NCBI RefSeq assembly: GCF_008704425.1
Contig: NZ_CP023696.1
Span: 1,474,501-1,538,500 of the forward strand
Direction of reading: 5' to 3'
Length of the DNA stretch: 64,000 bases
Source of the DNA: Streptomyces fradiae ATCC 10745 = DSM 40063
GTDB taxonomy: Bacteria > Actinomycetota > Actinomycetes > Streptomycetales > Streptomycetaceae
Below are positions 57,665-64,000 of the stretch, one piece after another (position 1 is the first letter of the stretch; each line of letters opens with the position of its first letter). The notes below the pieces were generated by a model. It ran no database searches, had not been told where the DNA came from, and worked only from the letters and a program-made list of their open reading frames with translations. The position numbers and the translations under genes were made by a program.

Positions 57665-59581
57665 GTGACCGAGCCGCACGACGACCGCGACGGCCAGGGC
57701 GGCCGCCGGGTGGGCCGCCAGGGCGGCCGGCGGGACGCGTTACCGGCCGTCCCGCGGGACGCCTCCCAGGACGGGCGGCGGGACGGGGACGGCGGCTCCC
57801 GGGGCGGCACCGGGGGCGGCGGCCTCGGGGGCGGCGGCCTTCCGGGCGGTGCCCAGGACGGCGCTCCCGGGGGCGGCACCGGCGACGGCGGCCTCCGGGA
57901 CGGGGCCGGGGACGGGGCCCGGGGCGACGCTCTCCGGGGCGGCGCCGGGGAGGGCCCGCGGGACGCCGCCGGGGACGGCGACGACGTGCCGGGGGACCTG
58001 ACGGCGTCGGAGCTGGGGATGTGGCAGGCGTTCCGGATCGGCGCCTGGTACGACCTGCGCTCCGGCCATCCGATGCTGGACGACCCCTTCGTACCGCGGG
58101 CGTGGCCGCCGGAGCGGTCCATCCGGGCGCGCGTCGTGGCGCGGCTGCTGCTGGACGGGCCGCCCGCGCTGGCGGGGCGCGTCTCGGCGCTGAAACTGCG
58201 CGGGGCGCGGATCACCGGGCGGCTGGACCTGGCCGGCGGGACGGTCGGGCCGTACGTGGAGCTCCAGGGCTGCGTCTTCGACGACGAGGTGGTGCTGCCG
58301 GAGACCCGGTTCACCACGCTGCGGATGGCGGGCTGCGCGATCCCGCGCCTGGAGGCCGCCCGGCTGCAGACGGAGGGCGACCTGCACCTGCCGCGGTGCC
58401 GGGTGGAGCGGGGGGTGCGGCTGACGGACGCGCAGATCGGCACGGACCTGCTGATCAGCCAGATCCACGTGCAGCCGGACCGGCTCGGCCGGGCGATCGT
58501 CGCGGACGGCCTGTCGGTGGGGCAGGACCTCCAGGCCGAGCTGATCGAGACGTACGGCGAGTTCAGCATGCGCGGGGGGAAGGTCGGGGTGTCGCTGAGC
58601 CTGCGCGGCAGCCGGCTGCGCGGCGCGGAGGGGCGGCGCGCGCTGAACGCCCCGCAGCTGAGCGTGGAGCGGACTCTGTACCTGACGAGCGCGTGGGTGA
58701 GCGAGACGGCGGGCGGAGCGGGCGACCACCCGGGCGCCGCGCCGCCGTACGGGCTGATCGACGTGAACACCCCGGTGCGGGGCACGCGGATGCGGCCCTT
58801 CGAGTGCCGGGGCGGGGTGCGGCTGGACGACGGGCGGTTCGGTGACGCGGTGGACCTGCACCAGGCGCGGTTCGTGATGGCGTCGGCGCGCCGGGAGGAG
58901 CTGTCGCTGCGCAGGATCGTCACGCCGGAGCTGCGCTTCGCCTGCGAGCGGCCGGAGGAGGGGCGGGTGGTGCTGAACGGCGCGAAGGTGGTGACCCTCG
59001 TCGACCAGGCGTCGAGCTGGCCGGGTCCGGGCGGCCTCGCGATCGGCGGGTTCGTCTACGAGAACCTCGTGCCGTACGGGCACTTCCCGCTGGCCCGGCG
59101 CCTGGAGTGGGTGGCGGCGGCGACCCCGGAGTACGCCCCGGAGCCGTACGAGCGGCTGGCGGCGGTGCTGCGCGGGTGCGGCGAGGACGCCGACGCGCGG
59201 GAGGTGCTGCTGGCCAAGCAGCGGCGGCGCCGGGAGACCCTGCCGCTCGCCGCCAAGCTGTGGGGCCACCTCCAGGACTGGACGGTCGCCTACGGCTACC
59301 GGCCGGGCCGCGCGGCGGTGTGGATGGCCGTGCTGTGGGCGGCGGGGGCGCTGGCGTTCTCCTTCTACGAGCCGGTGCCCATCAAGGCCGACGAGTTCCC
59401 CCGGTGGGACGCGGTGCTGTACACGCTCGACCTGCTGCTGCCCGTGATCAACCTGGGGCAGGAGGGGTACTGGCGGCTCTCCCCGCCCTGGCAGTGGCTG
59501 TCCACGGCGCTGATCCTGGTGGGGTGGATTCTGGCCACGGCGGTCGCGGCCGGCGCGTCCCGGCTGCTGCGGCGGAACTGA
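57665..59581 (+). CDS. Large membrane-anchored beta-helix-like protein of unknown function
   Basis: The 638-residue protein has four parts. Residues 1 to about 112 are Gly/Asp/Arg low complexity. About 115-165 is a helical leader (LGMWQAFRIGAWYDLRSGHP). About 165-440 is a solenoid of short repeated strands (LKLRGARITGRLDLAGGTVG, VELQGCVFDDEVVLPETRF, LQTEGDLHLPRCRVERGVRL, DLLISQIHVQPDRLGRAIV) that looks like a bactofilin- or pentapeptide-like beta-helix. The C-terminus has two membrane helices (AVWMAVLWAAGALAFSFY and WLSTALILVGWILATAVA) around WDAVLYTLDLLLPVINLGQE, which resembles ion-channel pore regions. Relatives are commonly annotated as oxidoreductases without basis that I can see. GTG start with GAGGGGGGCGG. 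Codon 26 is TTA. Confidence 0.75.
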   Translation: MTEPHDDRDGQGGRRVGRQGGRRDALPAVPRDASQDGRRDGDGGSRGGTGGGGLGGGGLPGGAQDGAPGGGTGDGGLRDGAGDGARGDALRGGAGEGPRDAAGDGDDVPGDLTASELGMWQAFRIGAWYDLRSGHPMLDDPFVPRAWPPERSIRARVVARLLLDGPPALAGRVSALKLRGARITGRLDLAGGTVGPYVELQGCVFDDEVVLPETRFTTLRMAGCAIPRLEAARLQTEGDLHLPRCRVERGVRLTDAQIGTDLLISQIHVQPDRLGRAIVADGLSVGQDLQAELIETYGEFSMRGGKVGVSLSLRGSRLRGAEGRRALNAPQLSVERTLYLTSAWVSETAGGAGDHPGAAPPYGLIDVNTPVRGTRMRPFECRGGVRLDDGRFGDAVDLHQARFVMASARREELSLRRIVTPELRFACERPEEGRVVLNGAKVVTLVDQASSWPGPGGLAIGGFVYENLVPYGHFPLARRLEWVAAATPEYAPEPYERLAAVLRGCGEDADAREVLLAKQRRRRETLPLAAKLWGHLQDWTVAYGYRPGRAAVWMAVLWAAGALAFSFYEPVPIKADEFPRWDAVLYTLDLLLPVINLGQEGYWRLSPPWQWLSTALILVGWILATAVAAGASRLLRRN

Positions 59582-59736
59582 TGGCCGCCGGGCCGGGGAG
59601 CGGGCGGCGGGGCGTCCGGCGCGGCGCCCGCGCCGCCGCTTTCTTTACCTTCTCTTGACGTTCGCCAGGACAACCTTCCCACCGCTACGAAAGCTTCACA
59701 GACTGCTACTGGCGCGGCTCCGACCTGCGGTTTTCA

Positions 59737-60825
59737 ATGGTCGGCACGATGTCTCTGCTCCGCGCCCTGCTGGGCAACGCGCGCACGGCCCGACCCGGTC
59801 AGCCGCCTCGCGACGGGCTGCCGCCGGACGGCTCCGTGCTGCTGGACGCCCCGGACGACCGGCTCGGCCCGGCCCTGGTCGCGGCCGCGCTGGGGGATCA
59901 CATTCCGGCCGCGCGGCTGCTGGCCGAGACCCGGCGGGCCGCCGAGTGGGAGTACCGCGACCGGTACGCCGTGCGGCTCGCCGCCTTCGCGCACCGCCGG
60001 GAGGACTGGCTGACGGCGTGGCGGGCCGAGGCGCCCGGCGACCCGGACGGGCTGCTGGTCGCGGCGCAGCTGGCCGTGGACCGCGCCTGGGCGTCGCCCG
60101 CCCGCGCCGAACGGCTGCGGGAGGTCGAGCCGCTCCTGCACGCGGCGGCCGAGGCGGCGCCCCGCGACCCGGTGCCGTGGCGCGTCCTGCTGGACCACGC
60201 GCGGAGCGGGGGCGCGCCGACCGCCCTGTTCGAGGCGCTCTGGGAGCAGGCCGTGCGCCGCTCCTCGCACCACCACGGCTGCCATGTGTCGGCGCTGGAG
60301 TACCTGTCGGCCCGCTGGCACGGCTCGCACCGGGTCTGCTTCGACTTCGCGGAGGCCGCCGCCTTCGACTCGCTGCCGGGCTCGCTGGTGCGGGCGCTGC
60401 CGCTGCGGGCCGCGTACGCCCAGCTCGTGAGCGGCGCGGCGGGCGACGGGGGGCCGGTGGGCGCTGCCAGGGTGGGGCCGCGCGCTTTGCGCGGCGCTCC
60501 CGCGGGTGTGCCGGGCGGCGTTCCGGGGGGCGTGCCCGGCGGCGTTCCGGGGGCCCGGGTGGACGCGGCGGCGGACCTGGCGGCCGAGCTGTCCGCGCGG
60601 TATCCGGTGGGCGACCCCTGGCCGGCGGAGGTCCGCAACCTGCTGGCGTACGTGCTGATGGCGCGGCAGCGGTGGGGGGCGGCCCTGGAGCAGTTCCGGC
60701 TGATCGGCGCGCGGGCCACGTCCTTCCCGTGGTCGGCCGCGGCGGGCGAGGGCGGCGACGCGCTGGGGCGGTTCCTGGAGGCCCGCGACCTGACGCGGCG
60801 CGCGCTCGTCCGCGGGGGGCGGTGA
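59737..60825 (+). CDS. Hypothetical Streptomyces protein with VPGG repeats
   Basis: I do not recognise a named family for this 362-residue soluble protein. It is Ala/Leu/Arg-rich and mostly helical, with TPR-like pairs (LLVAAQLAVDRAWASPARAERLREVEPLLHAAAEA; NLLAYVLMARQRWGAALEQFRLIGARA) and a conserved-looking core HHHGCHVSALEYLSARWHGSH. Residues about 254-272 are VPGGVPGG repeats coded by a 24-bp tandem repeat. An ATG four codons in (59749) is an equally good start. It is followed by a repeat-rich gap. Confidence 0.7.
   Translation: MVGTMSLLRALLGNARTARPGQPPRDGLPPDGSVLLDAPDDRLGPALVAAALGDHIPAARLLAETRRAAEWEYRDRYAVRLAAFAHRREDWLTAWRAEAPGDPDGLLVAAQLAVDRAWASPARAERLREVEPLLHAAAEAAPRDPVPWRVLLDHARSGGAPTALFEALWEQAVRRSSHHHGCHVSALEYLSARWHGSHRVCFDFAEAAAFDSLPGSLVRALPLRAAYAQLVSGAAGDGGPVGAARVGPRALRGAPAGVPGGVPGGVPGGVPGARVDAAADLAAELSARYPVGDPWPAEVRNLLAYVLMARQRWGAALEQFRLIGARATSFPWSAAAGEGGDALGRFLEARDLTRRALVRGGR
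60508..60555 (+). repeat. 24-bp coding tandem repeat (VPGG)
   Basis: Two adjacent 24-base units, GTGCCGGGCGGCGTTCCGGG plus GGGC and its near copy, encode VPGGVPGG. Confidence 0.75.
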
Positions 60826-60840
60826 CGGGCGGGCACCCCG

Positions 60841-60943
60841 CGCGAGGGCGGCGCGGCGAGGCGGTACGCCGCGGGCCGTACGCGAGGGCGGCGCGGCGAG
60901 GCGGTACGCCGCGGGCCGTACGCGAGGGCGGCGCGGCGAGGCG
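60841..60943. repeat. 40-bp tandem repeat, about 2.6 copies
   Basis: The unit begins CGCGAGGGCGGCGCGGCGAG and ends GCGGTACGCCGCGGGCCGTA. Positions 60841-60880 and 60881-60920 are identical and a 23-base partial third copy follows. GTACGCCGCGG also appears just after the array (60973-60983 area with variation). Confidence 0.9.
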
Positions 60944-61057
60944 GACGCCTCCGTACGCCGCGGCTGGACGCCGCCGGGCGGGGTGCCGGAGACGGGTGCC
61001 GGGCGGTGTGCCGGGACCGGTGCGCGGACGGCCGGACGCGCGGGGCCCGGCGGCCAT

Positions 61058-61063
61058 TAGGCT
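61058..61063 (+). promoter_or_regulatory. Probable -10 box of a leaderless promoter
   Basis: TAGGCT ends 8 bases before the GTG of the LON-N gene, which has no Shine-Dalgarno sequence. Upstream -35 similarity is poor. Confidence 0.45.
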
Positions 61064-61071
61064 TGACCGCT

Positions 61072-61812
61072 GTGACCACCGCTCGCCTGCCCCTCTTCCC
61101 GCTGAACGCGGTGCTTTTCCCCGGCCTCGTGCTGCCGTTGAACGTCTTCGAGGAGCGGTACCGCGCCATGATGCGCGCCCTGCTCGCGACGGACGAGTCG
61201 CAGCCGCGCCGCTTCGCCGTCGTCGCGATCCGCGACGGCCACGAGGTGGCGCCGACCGCACCGGGACTGCCCGACCCGACGGCGCTTCCGGAGCGTGGTC
61301 CCGCCGCGGGCTTCGGCCCCGACCCGGCCCAGGCGTTCCACCGGGTGGGCTGCGTGGCCGACGCGGCCACCATCCGGGAGCGCCCCGACGGCACGTTCGA
61401 GGTCCTCGCCACCGGCACGACGCGGGTGCGCATCCTGTCGGTCGACGCGAGCGGCCCCTTCCTCACCGCCGAGGTGGAGGAGCTGGACGAGCCGCGGGGC
61501 GAGGGCGCCGGAGCGCTCGCCGAGGGGGTGCTGCGGGCCTTCCGCGCGTACCAGAAGCGGCTGGCCGGCGCACGGGAGCGGACGCTGGCCGCCGGCTCCG
61601 AGCTGCCCGACGAGCCGTCCGTCGTGTCGTACCTGGTCGCCGCGGCCGCCGTGCTGGACACGCCGGCGAAGCAGCGGCTGCTCCAGGCGCCCGACACGGC
61701 GACCCGGCTGCGCGAGGAGCTGCGGCTGCTGCGCTCCGAGACGGCGGTGCTGCGCCACCTGCCGTCGCTGCCGGCGGCCGAGCTGACGCGGACGCCGACG
61801 AGCCCGAACTGA
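61072..61812 (+). CDS. LON peptidase N-terminal (substrate-binding) domain protein
   Basis: The 246-residue protein consists only of a LON-N domain. It begins ARLPLFPLNAVLFPGLVLPLNVFEERYRAMM, followed by RFAVVAIRDG, HRVGCVADAATIRERPDGTFEVLATGTTRVRI and a helical C-terminal half. It lacks AAA and protease domains, so it is the stand-alone form found widely in bacteria, with a role unproven but probably as adaptor or binder. GTG start with a TAGGCT box nearby. Confidence 0.9.
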   Translation: MTTARLPLFPLNAVLFPGLVLPLNVFEERYRAMMRALLATDESQPRRFAVVAIRDGHEVAPTAPGLPDPTALPERGPAAGFGPDPAQAFHRVGCVADAATIRERPDGTFEVLATGTTRVRILSVDASGPFLTAEVEELDEPRGEGAGALAEGVLRAFRAYQKRLAGARERTLAAGSELPDEPSVVSYLVAAAAVLDTPAKQRLLQAPDTATRLREELRLLRSETAVLRHLPSLPAAELTRTPTSPN

Positions 61813-61830
61813 CGCGGAGAGGGGCGAGGG

Positions 61831-62328
61831 ATGGCGAAGAAGACCAGGAAGCAGACGGGCGGCACGCCCGCGACGGTGGCGCTCACCGCCGCGGGCACGC
61901 CGTTCACGGTGCACGAGTACGCCCATGACCCGGCGTCCCCGTCGTACGGGGAGGAGGCCGCCGAGGCGCTCGGCGTCACGCCCGAGCGGGTCTTCAAGAC
62001 GCTGGTCGCCGACGTCGACGGCGCCCTGACGGTCGCGGTGGTGCCCGTCGCGGGCCAGCTCGACCTGAAGGCGCTGGCCGCGGCGGTCGGCGGGAAGCGC
62101 GCGGCGATGGCCGACCCGGCCGCCGCCGAGCGGACGACCGGCTATGTGCGCGGCGGCATCTCGCCGCTGGGCCAGCGCAGGAGGCTGCCGACCGTGCTGG
62201 ACGCCTCGGCGCGGCGGCACGAGACCATCTGCGTGTCGGCGGGGCGGCGCGGCCTGGAGGTCGAGCTGTCCCCGGCGGACCTGGCGGAGCTGACCGGCGC
62301 GGTCGTCGCGCCCATCGGCCGGGCGTAG
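61831..62328 (+). CDS. ybaK: Cys-tRNA(Pro) deacylase YbaK/EbsC family
   Basis: This 165-residue YbaK-type editing domain has VHEYAHDPASPSYGEEAAEALGVTPERVFKTLVADVDG, then VAVVPVAGQLDLKALAAAVGGKRAAMADPA, and the conserved GYVRGGISPLGQRRRLPTVLD and ISVSAGRRGLEVELSPADL-like end. The Lys in VFKTLV is the residue expected for activity. It hydrolyses Cys mischarged on tRNA(Pro). It is 18 bp downstream of the LON-N gene with GGAGAGGGGCGAGGG as its ribosome binding region, probably one transcript. Confidence 0.94.
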   Translation: MAKKTRKQTGGTPATVALTAAGTPFTVHEYAHDPASPSYGEEAAEALGVTPERVFKTLVADVDGALTVAVVPVAGQLDLKALAAAVGGKRAAMADPAAAERTTGYVRGGISPLGQRRRLPTVLDASARRHETICVSAGRRGLEVELSPADLAELTGAVVAPIGRA

Positions 62329-62344
62329 CGCACGCGCCCCGCGG

Positions 62345-63064
62345 TCAGGCGCGGGGGGCGTCCCCGGGCGGTGGGGGCGGCGTGCCGTAGGCGCCGGGGT
62401 CCCACTCGGGCTCGGGGTCGCGCGGTCCGAACAGCGCGGTGAGCGCCAGGTGGGCGATCATGGCGGCGACCGGCCAGGCCAGCAGCGCGCCGTACGCGTG
62501 CAGCTCCAGCGGCGCGTCGAAGCGGACGCCCTCGCCGACCTCCCGCGCGCGGGCCACCACGTCGTGCGTCGGGCCCAGCAGCGTGCCCGTGCCCCAGCCC
62601 AGCAGGGAGCCGATCACCCCGCCCAGGGCGAGGCCCACCACGACGGCGATGCCGCCCTGCCGGTGGAACAGGAACACCCCGAGCGCGCTGACCGCGCCGA
62701 ACGCCAGGCCCAGCAGGATGAAGACCCCGTCCACGCCGACCGCGTGCTCCGCCTCCGACTCCAGCAGCAGCACCGACCGGCCGTCCGAGACCAGCGGCAC
62801 GCGCGGCGCCAGCCACAGCCACAGCAGGCCGAGGGCGAACCCCGCGACCCCGACCGCGAGCAGCACCACGGCGCCCCGGCGCACCTCCGCGGCCGTCTCC
62901 GGCGCGTCCTTCCCGTCCTCTCCGCCCGTGGAGTGTGCCGACGAGCGCGGCGGCCACGCGGACGCGCCCGGCGCGTCGCCGTCGGAAGGGGTGCTGGATG
63001 CGGCGGAGTCGTTCGGCACGTGCTCACTCGGGGGCTGCTGGGACGGGGGAAGGGGTGCGGTCAC
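62345..63064 (-). CDS. DUF2567-like membrane protein
   Basis: This 239-residue protein has a disordered N-terminal 60 residues (Pro/Ser/Gly-rich), four predicted membrane helices (AVVLLAVGVAGFALGLLWLWL, VDGVFILLGLAFGAVSALGVFLF, GIAVVVGLALGGVIGSLLGWG, LLAWPVAAMIAHLALTALFG) and a Pro-rich tail. The pattern fits the actinobacterial DUF2567 proteins, but I am only moderately sure of the family. GTG start is 35 bp after the ABC permease stop. The function is unknown. Confidence 0.72.
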   Translation of the reverse strand: MTAPLPPSQQPPSEHVPNDSAASSTPSDGDAPGASAWPPRSSAHSTGGEDGKDAPETAAEVRRGAVVLLAVGVAGFALGLLWLWLAPRVPLVSDGRSVLLLESEAEHAVGVDGVFILLGLAFGAVSALGVFLFHRQGGIAVVVGLALGGVIGSLLGWGTGTLLGPTHDVVARAREVGEGVRFDAPLELHAYGALLAWPVAAMIAHLALTALFGPRDPEPEWDPGAYGTPPPPPGDAPRA

Positions 63065-63098
63065 GGTGTCATCGTGCCAGTCCGGGCCGGGCACCGCC

Positions 63099-63929
63099 TC
63101 ACCGGACGGCCGCGCGGCGGTACGCCCAGGTGGCCGCGGCCAGGGAGGCGACGCCGACGGCGGCGCACACCGACAGGTCCAGGGCGACGGCCGCCCAGTT
63201 CGGGCTGGCGTCGAAGGTGCGGGCCAGCGCCTCCACCCCGTACGTCGAGGGGAGCAGGTCCCGCGCCCAGCCCACGGGGCCGGGCAGCCGGTCGGCCGGC
63301 AGGACGCCGAGCAGCAGCGCCGCCGACATGCCGAGCTGGCCGAGGAGGGTCGCCAGCTCCTGGCGGGGGGCCAGCAGGCCGAGCGCGGCGCCGACTCCCG
63401 CCAGGGCGGCCCCGGAGAGCGGGACGACCGCCGCGACGATCCACAGGTGGGTGAGCGGCAGCTGGAAGAGGAGCGAACCGGTGACGGCCGTGACGACCGT
63501 GCCGGGCAGCGTGAAGGAGGCGTACGCCCCGGCCGCGCCCAGCACCACGGCGGCCGGTGGCACGGGCAGCGTCGCGTAGTGGTCGAGCCCGCCGCTGGCG
63601 CGGAGCTGCCCGAAGTACTGGGCGAGCAGGTTCAGCGCGACGAACGCCACGACGAGGACGGACGACCCGGCGACGACCGCGCGCGCCTCGGCGCCGCCGT
63701 CGACCACGCCCCGCATCAGGACCATGATCCCGATGGACTGGAAGGTCGCGACGAACAGCAGCGGGATGCGGGCGACCCGGGCGCGGGAGAGCTGCGCCCG
63801 GTACACGGCGGCGAGCGCCGGCAGCAGCCGGGCACGGGGCGCCAGGGGCGCGGCGGTCCGTTCGCCCGCCCCGGCGGGCGCCGTCCTGACGGCGCCCGCA
63901 GAGAGCGCCTCCGCAGGCAGGGTGCTCAC
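63099..63929 (-). CDS. ABC-2 type transporter permease
   Basis: The 276-residue permease has about six membrane helices ([138 protein letters not shown]). The N-terminal LPALAAVYRAQLSRARVARIP faces the cytoplasm. This is a typical ABC-2/DrrB-like export permease of actinobacteria. Its GTG overlaps the stop of the gene before it by 4 bases (GTGA), and that gene appears to be the partner ATPase. Confidence 0.88.
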   Translation of the reverse strand: MSTLPAEALSAGAVRTAPAGAGERTAAPLAPRARLLPALAAVYRAQLSRARVARIPLLFVATFQSIGIMVLMRGVVDGGAEARAVVAGSSVLVVAFVALNLLAQYFGQLRASGGLDHYATLPVPPAAVVLGAAGAYASFTLPGTVVTAVTGSLLFQLPLTHLWIVAAVVPLSGAALAGVGAALGLLAPRQELATLLGQLGMSAALLLGVLPADRLPGPVGWARDLLPSTYGVEALARTFDASPNWAAVALDLSVCAAVGVASLAAATWAYRRAAVR

Positions 63930-64000
63930 CGTTTCCCACTCCCGTCCTCGCCGGGGACGCCGATCGGCGTGCCGCCCGACTCCACCGCACGAACCACACC
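63926..64000 (-). CDS. C-terminal fragment of the gene before the ABC permease, probably its ATPase
   Basis: The last 24 codons are visible (GVVRAVESGGTPIGVPGEDG then SGKR and TGA). They have coding-like codon use and end in a GTGA overlap with the permease gene. ABC-2 permeases are usually coupled to an ATPase in exactly this way. No ATPase motif lies within these 24 residues, so the identity is inferred from position. The gene is cut by the window edge. Confidence 0.6.
   Translation of the reverse strand, partial: GVVRAVESGGTPIGVPGEDGSGKR

Overview
The window is about 73% G+C chromosomal DNA from a Streptomyces-like actinomycete. Supporting signs are strong G/C bias at third codon positions, many GTG starts, ATGA/GTGA gene overlaps, an ANTAR response regulator, a PriA-type HisA with no separate trpF in view, a TrpM gene, HGxxPAAW and DUF2752 membrane proteins, and a trypsin closely resembling SprT of Streptomyces griseus. 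As I recall it, the gene order matches the conserved core segment of S. coelicolor around polA, liv, pyk, glt, trp and his. I see no rRNA, prophage, insertion sequence, CRISPR array or secondary-metabolite cluster. One tRNA (Leu, anticodon CAA) is present.

Layout from left to right. 1-7.2 kb: a promoter facing out of the window, a methyltransferase, the helicase HrpB with a repetitive glycine-rich insert, a secreted lytic transglycosylase with an Ig-like tail, and a DUF4184 membrane protein. 7.2-13.3 kb: polA facing away from an FdhF/YdeP-type molybdopterin oxidoreductase and a PaaI-type thioesterase. 13.3-19 kb: a complete branched-chain amino-acid ABC importer (livJHMGF), with a strong stem-loop between livJ and livH and an acidic repetitive tail on LivG. 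19-26 kb: a PdtaR-like regulator, tRNA-Leu, pyruvate kinase, a SIMPL-domain protein, a PepN-like aminopeptidase and chorismate mutase. 26-27.2 kb is a G-run and minisatellite desert. 27-32 kb: the secreted trypsin, a putative metalloprotease, an ankyrin-like/HEAT-like protein, a VOC protein and a VWA protein. 32.5-43 kb: glutamate synthase gltBD preceded by a GlnR-like box, a VIT metal transporter, ribokinase, Lgt, and a membrane-anchored thioredoxin-fold protein.

43-57.5 kb carries amino-acid biosynthesis on the minus strand. The trp block is trpE, three small membrane-protein genes, trpC, trpM, trpB and trpA. The his block is hisD-C-B, a 55-residue membrane protein, then hisH-A, ridA and hisF. 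hisI lies immediately before trpE. The PriA-type HisA links the two pathways because it is expected also to perform the TrpF step. Glutamate synthase and chorismate mutase are related functions nearby: glutamine/glutamate balance feeds HisH, TrpE and HisC, while chorismate is shared between TrpE and AroQ. 57.5-64 kb: an unusual beta-helix-like membrane protein with a TTA codon, a hypothetical protein, a LON-N domain protein, a YbaK-type deacylase, a DUF2567-like membrane protein, and an ABC-2 permease with the last 24 codons of its probable ATPase partner.

The best leads are regulatory and structural: a GlnR-like box before gltB, a perfect palindrome before hisD, perfect short tandem repeats in several intergenic gaps, two probable leaderless promoters, small integral genes inside the his and trp operons, and several poorly characterised proteins of odd architecture. 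I did not find a convincing new multi-gene defence or metabolic system.
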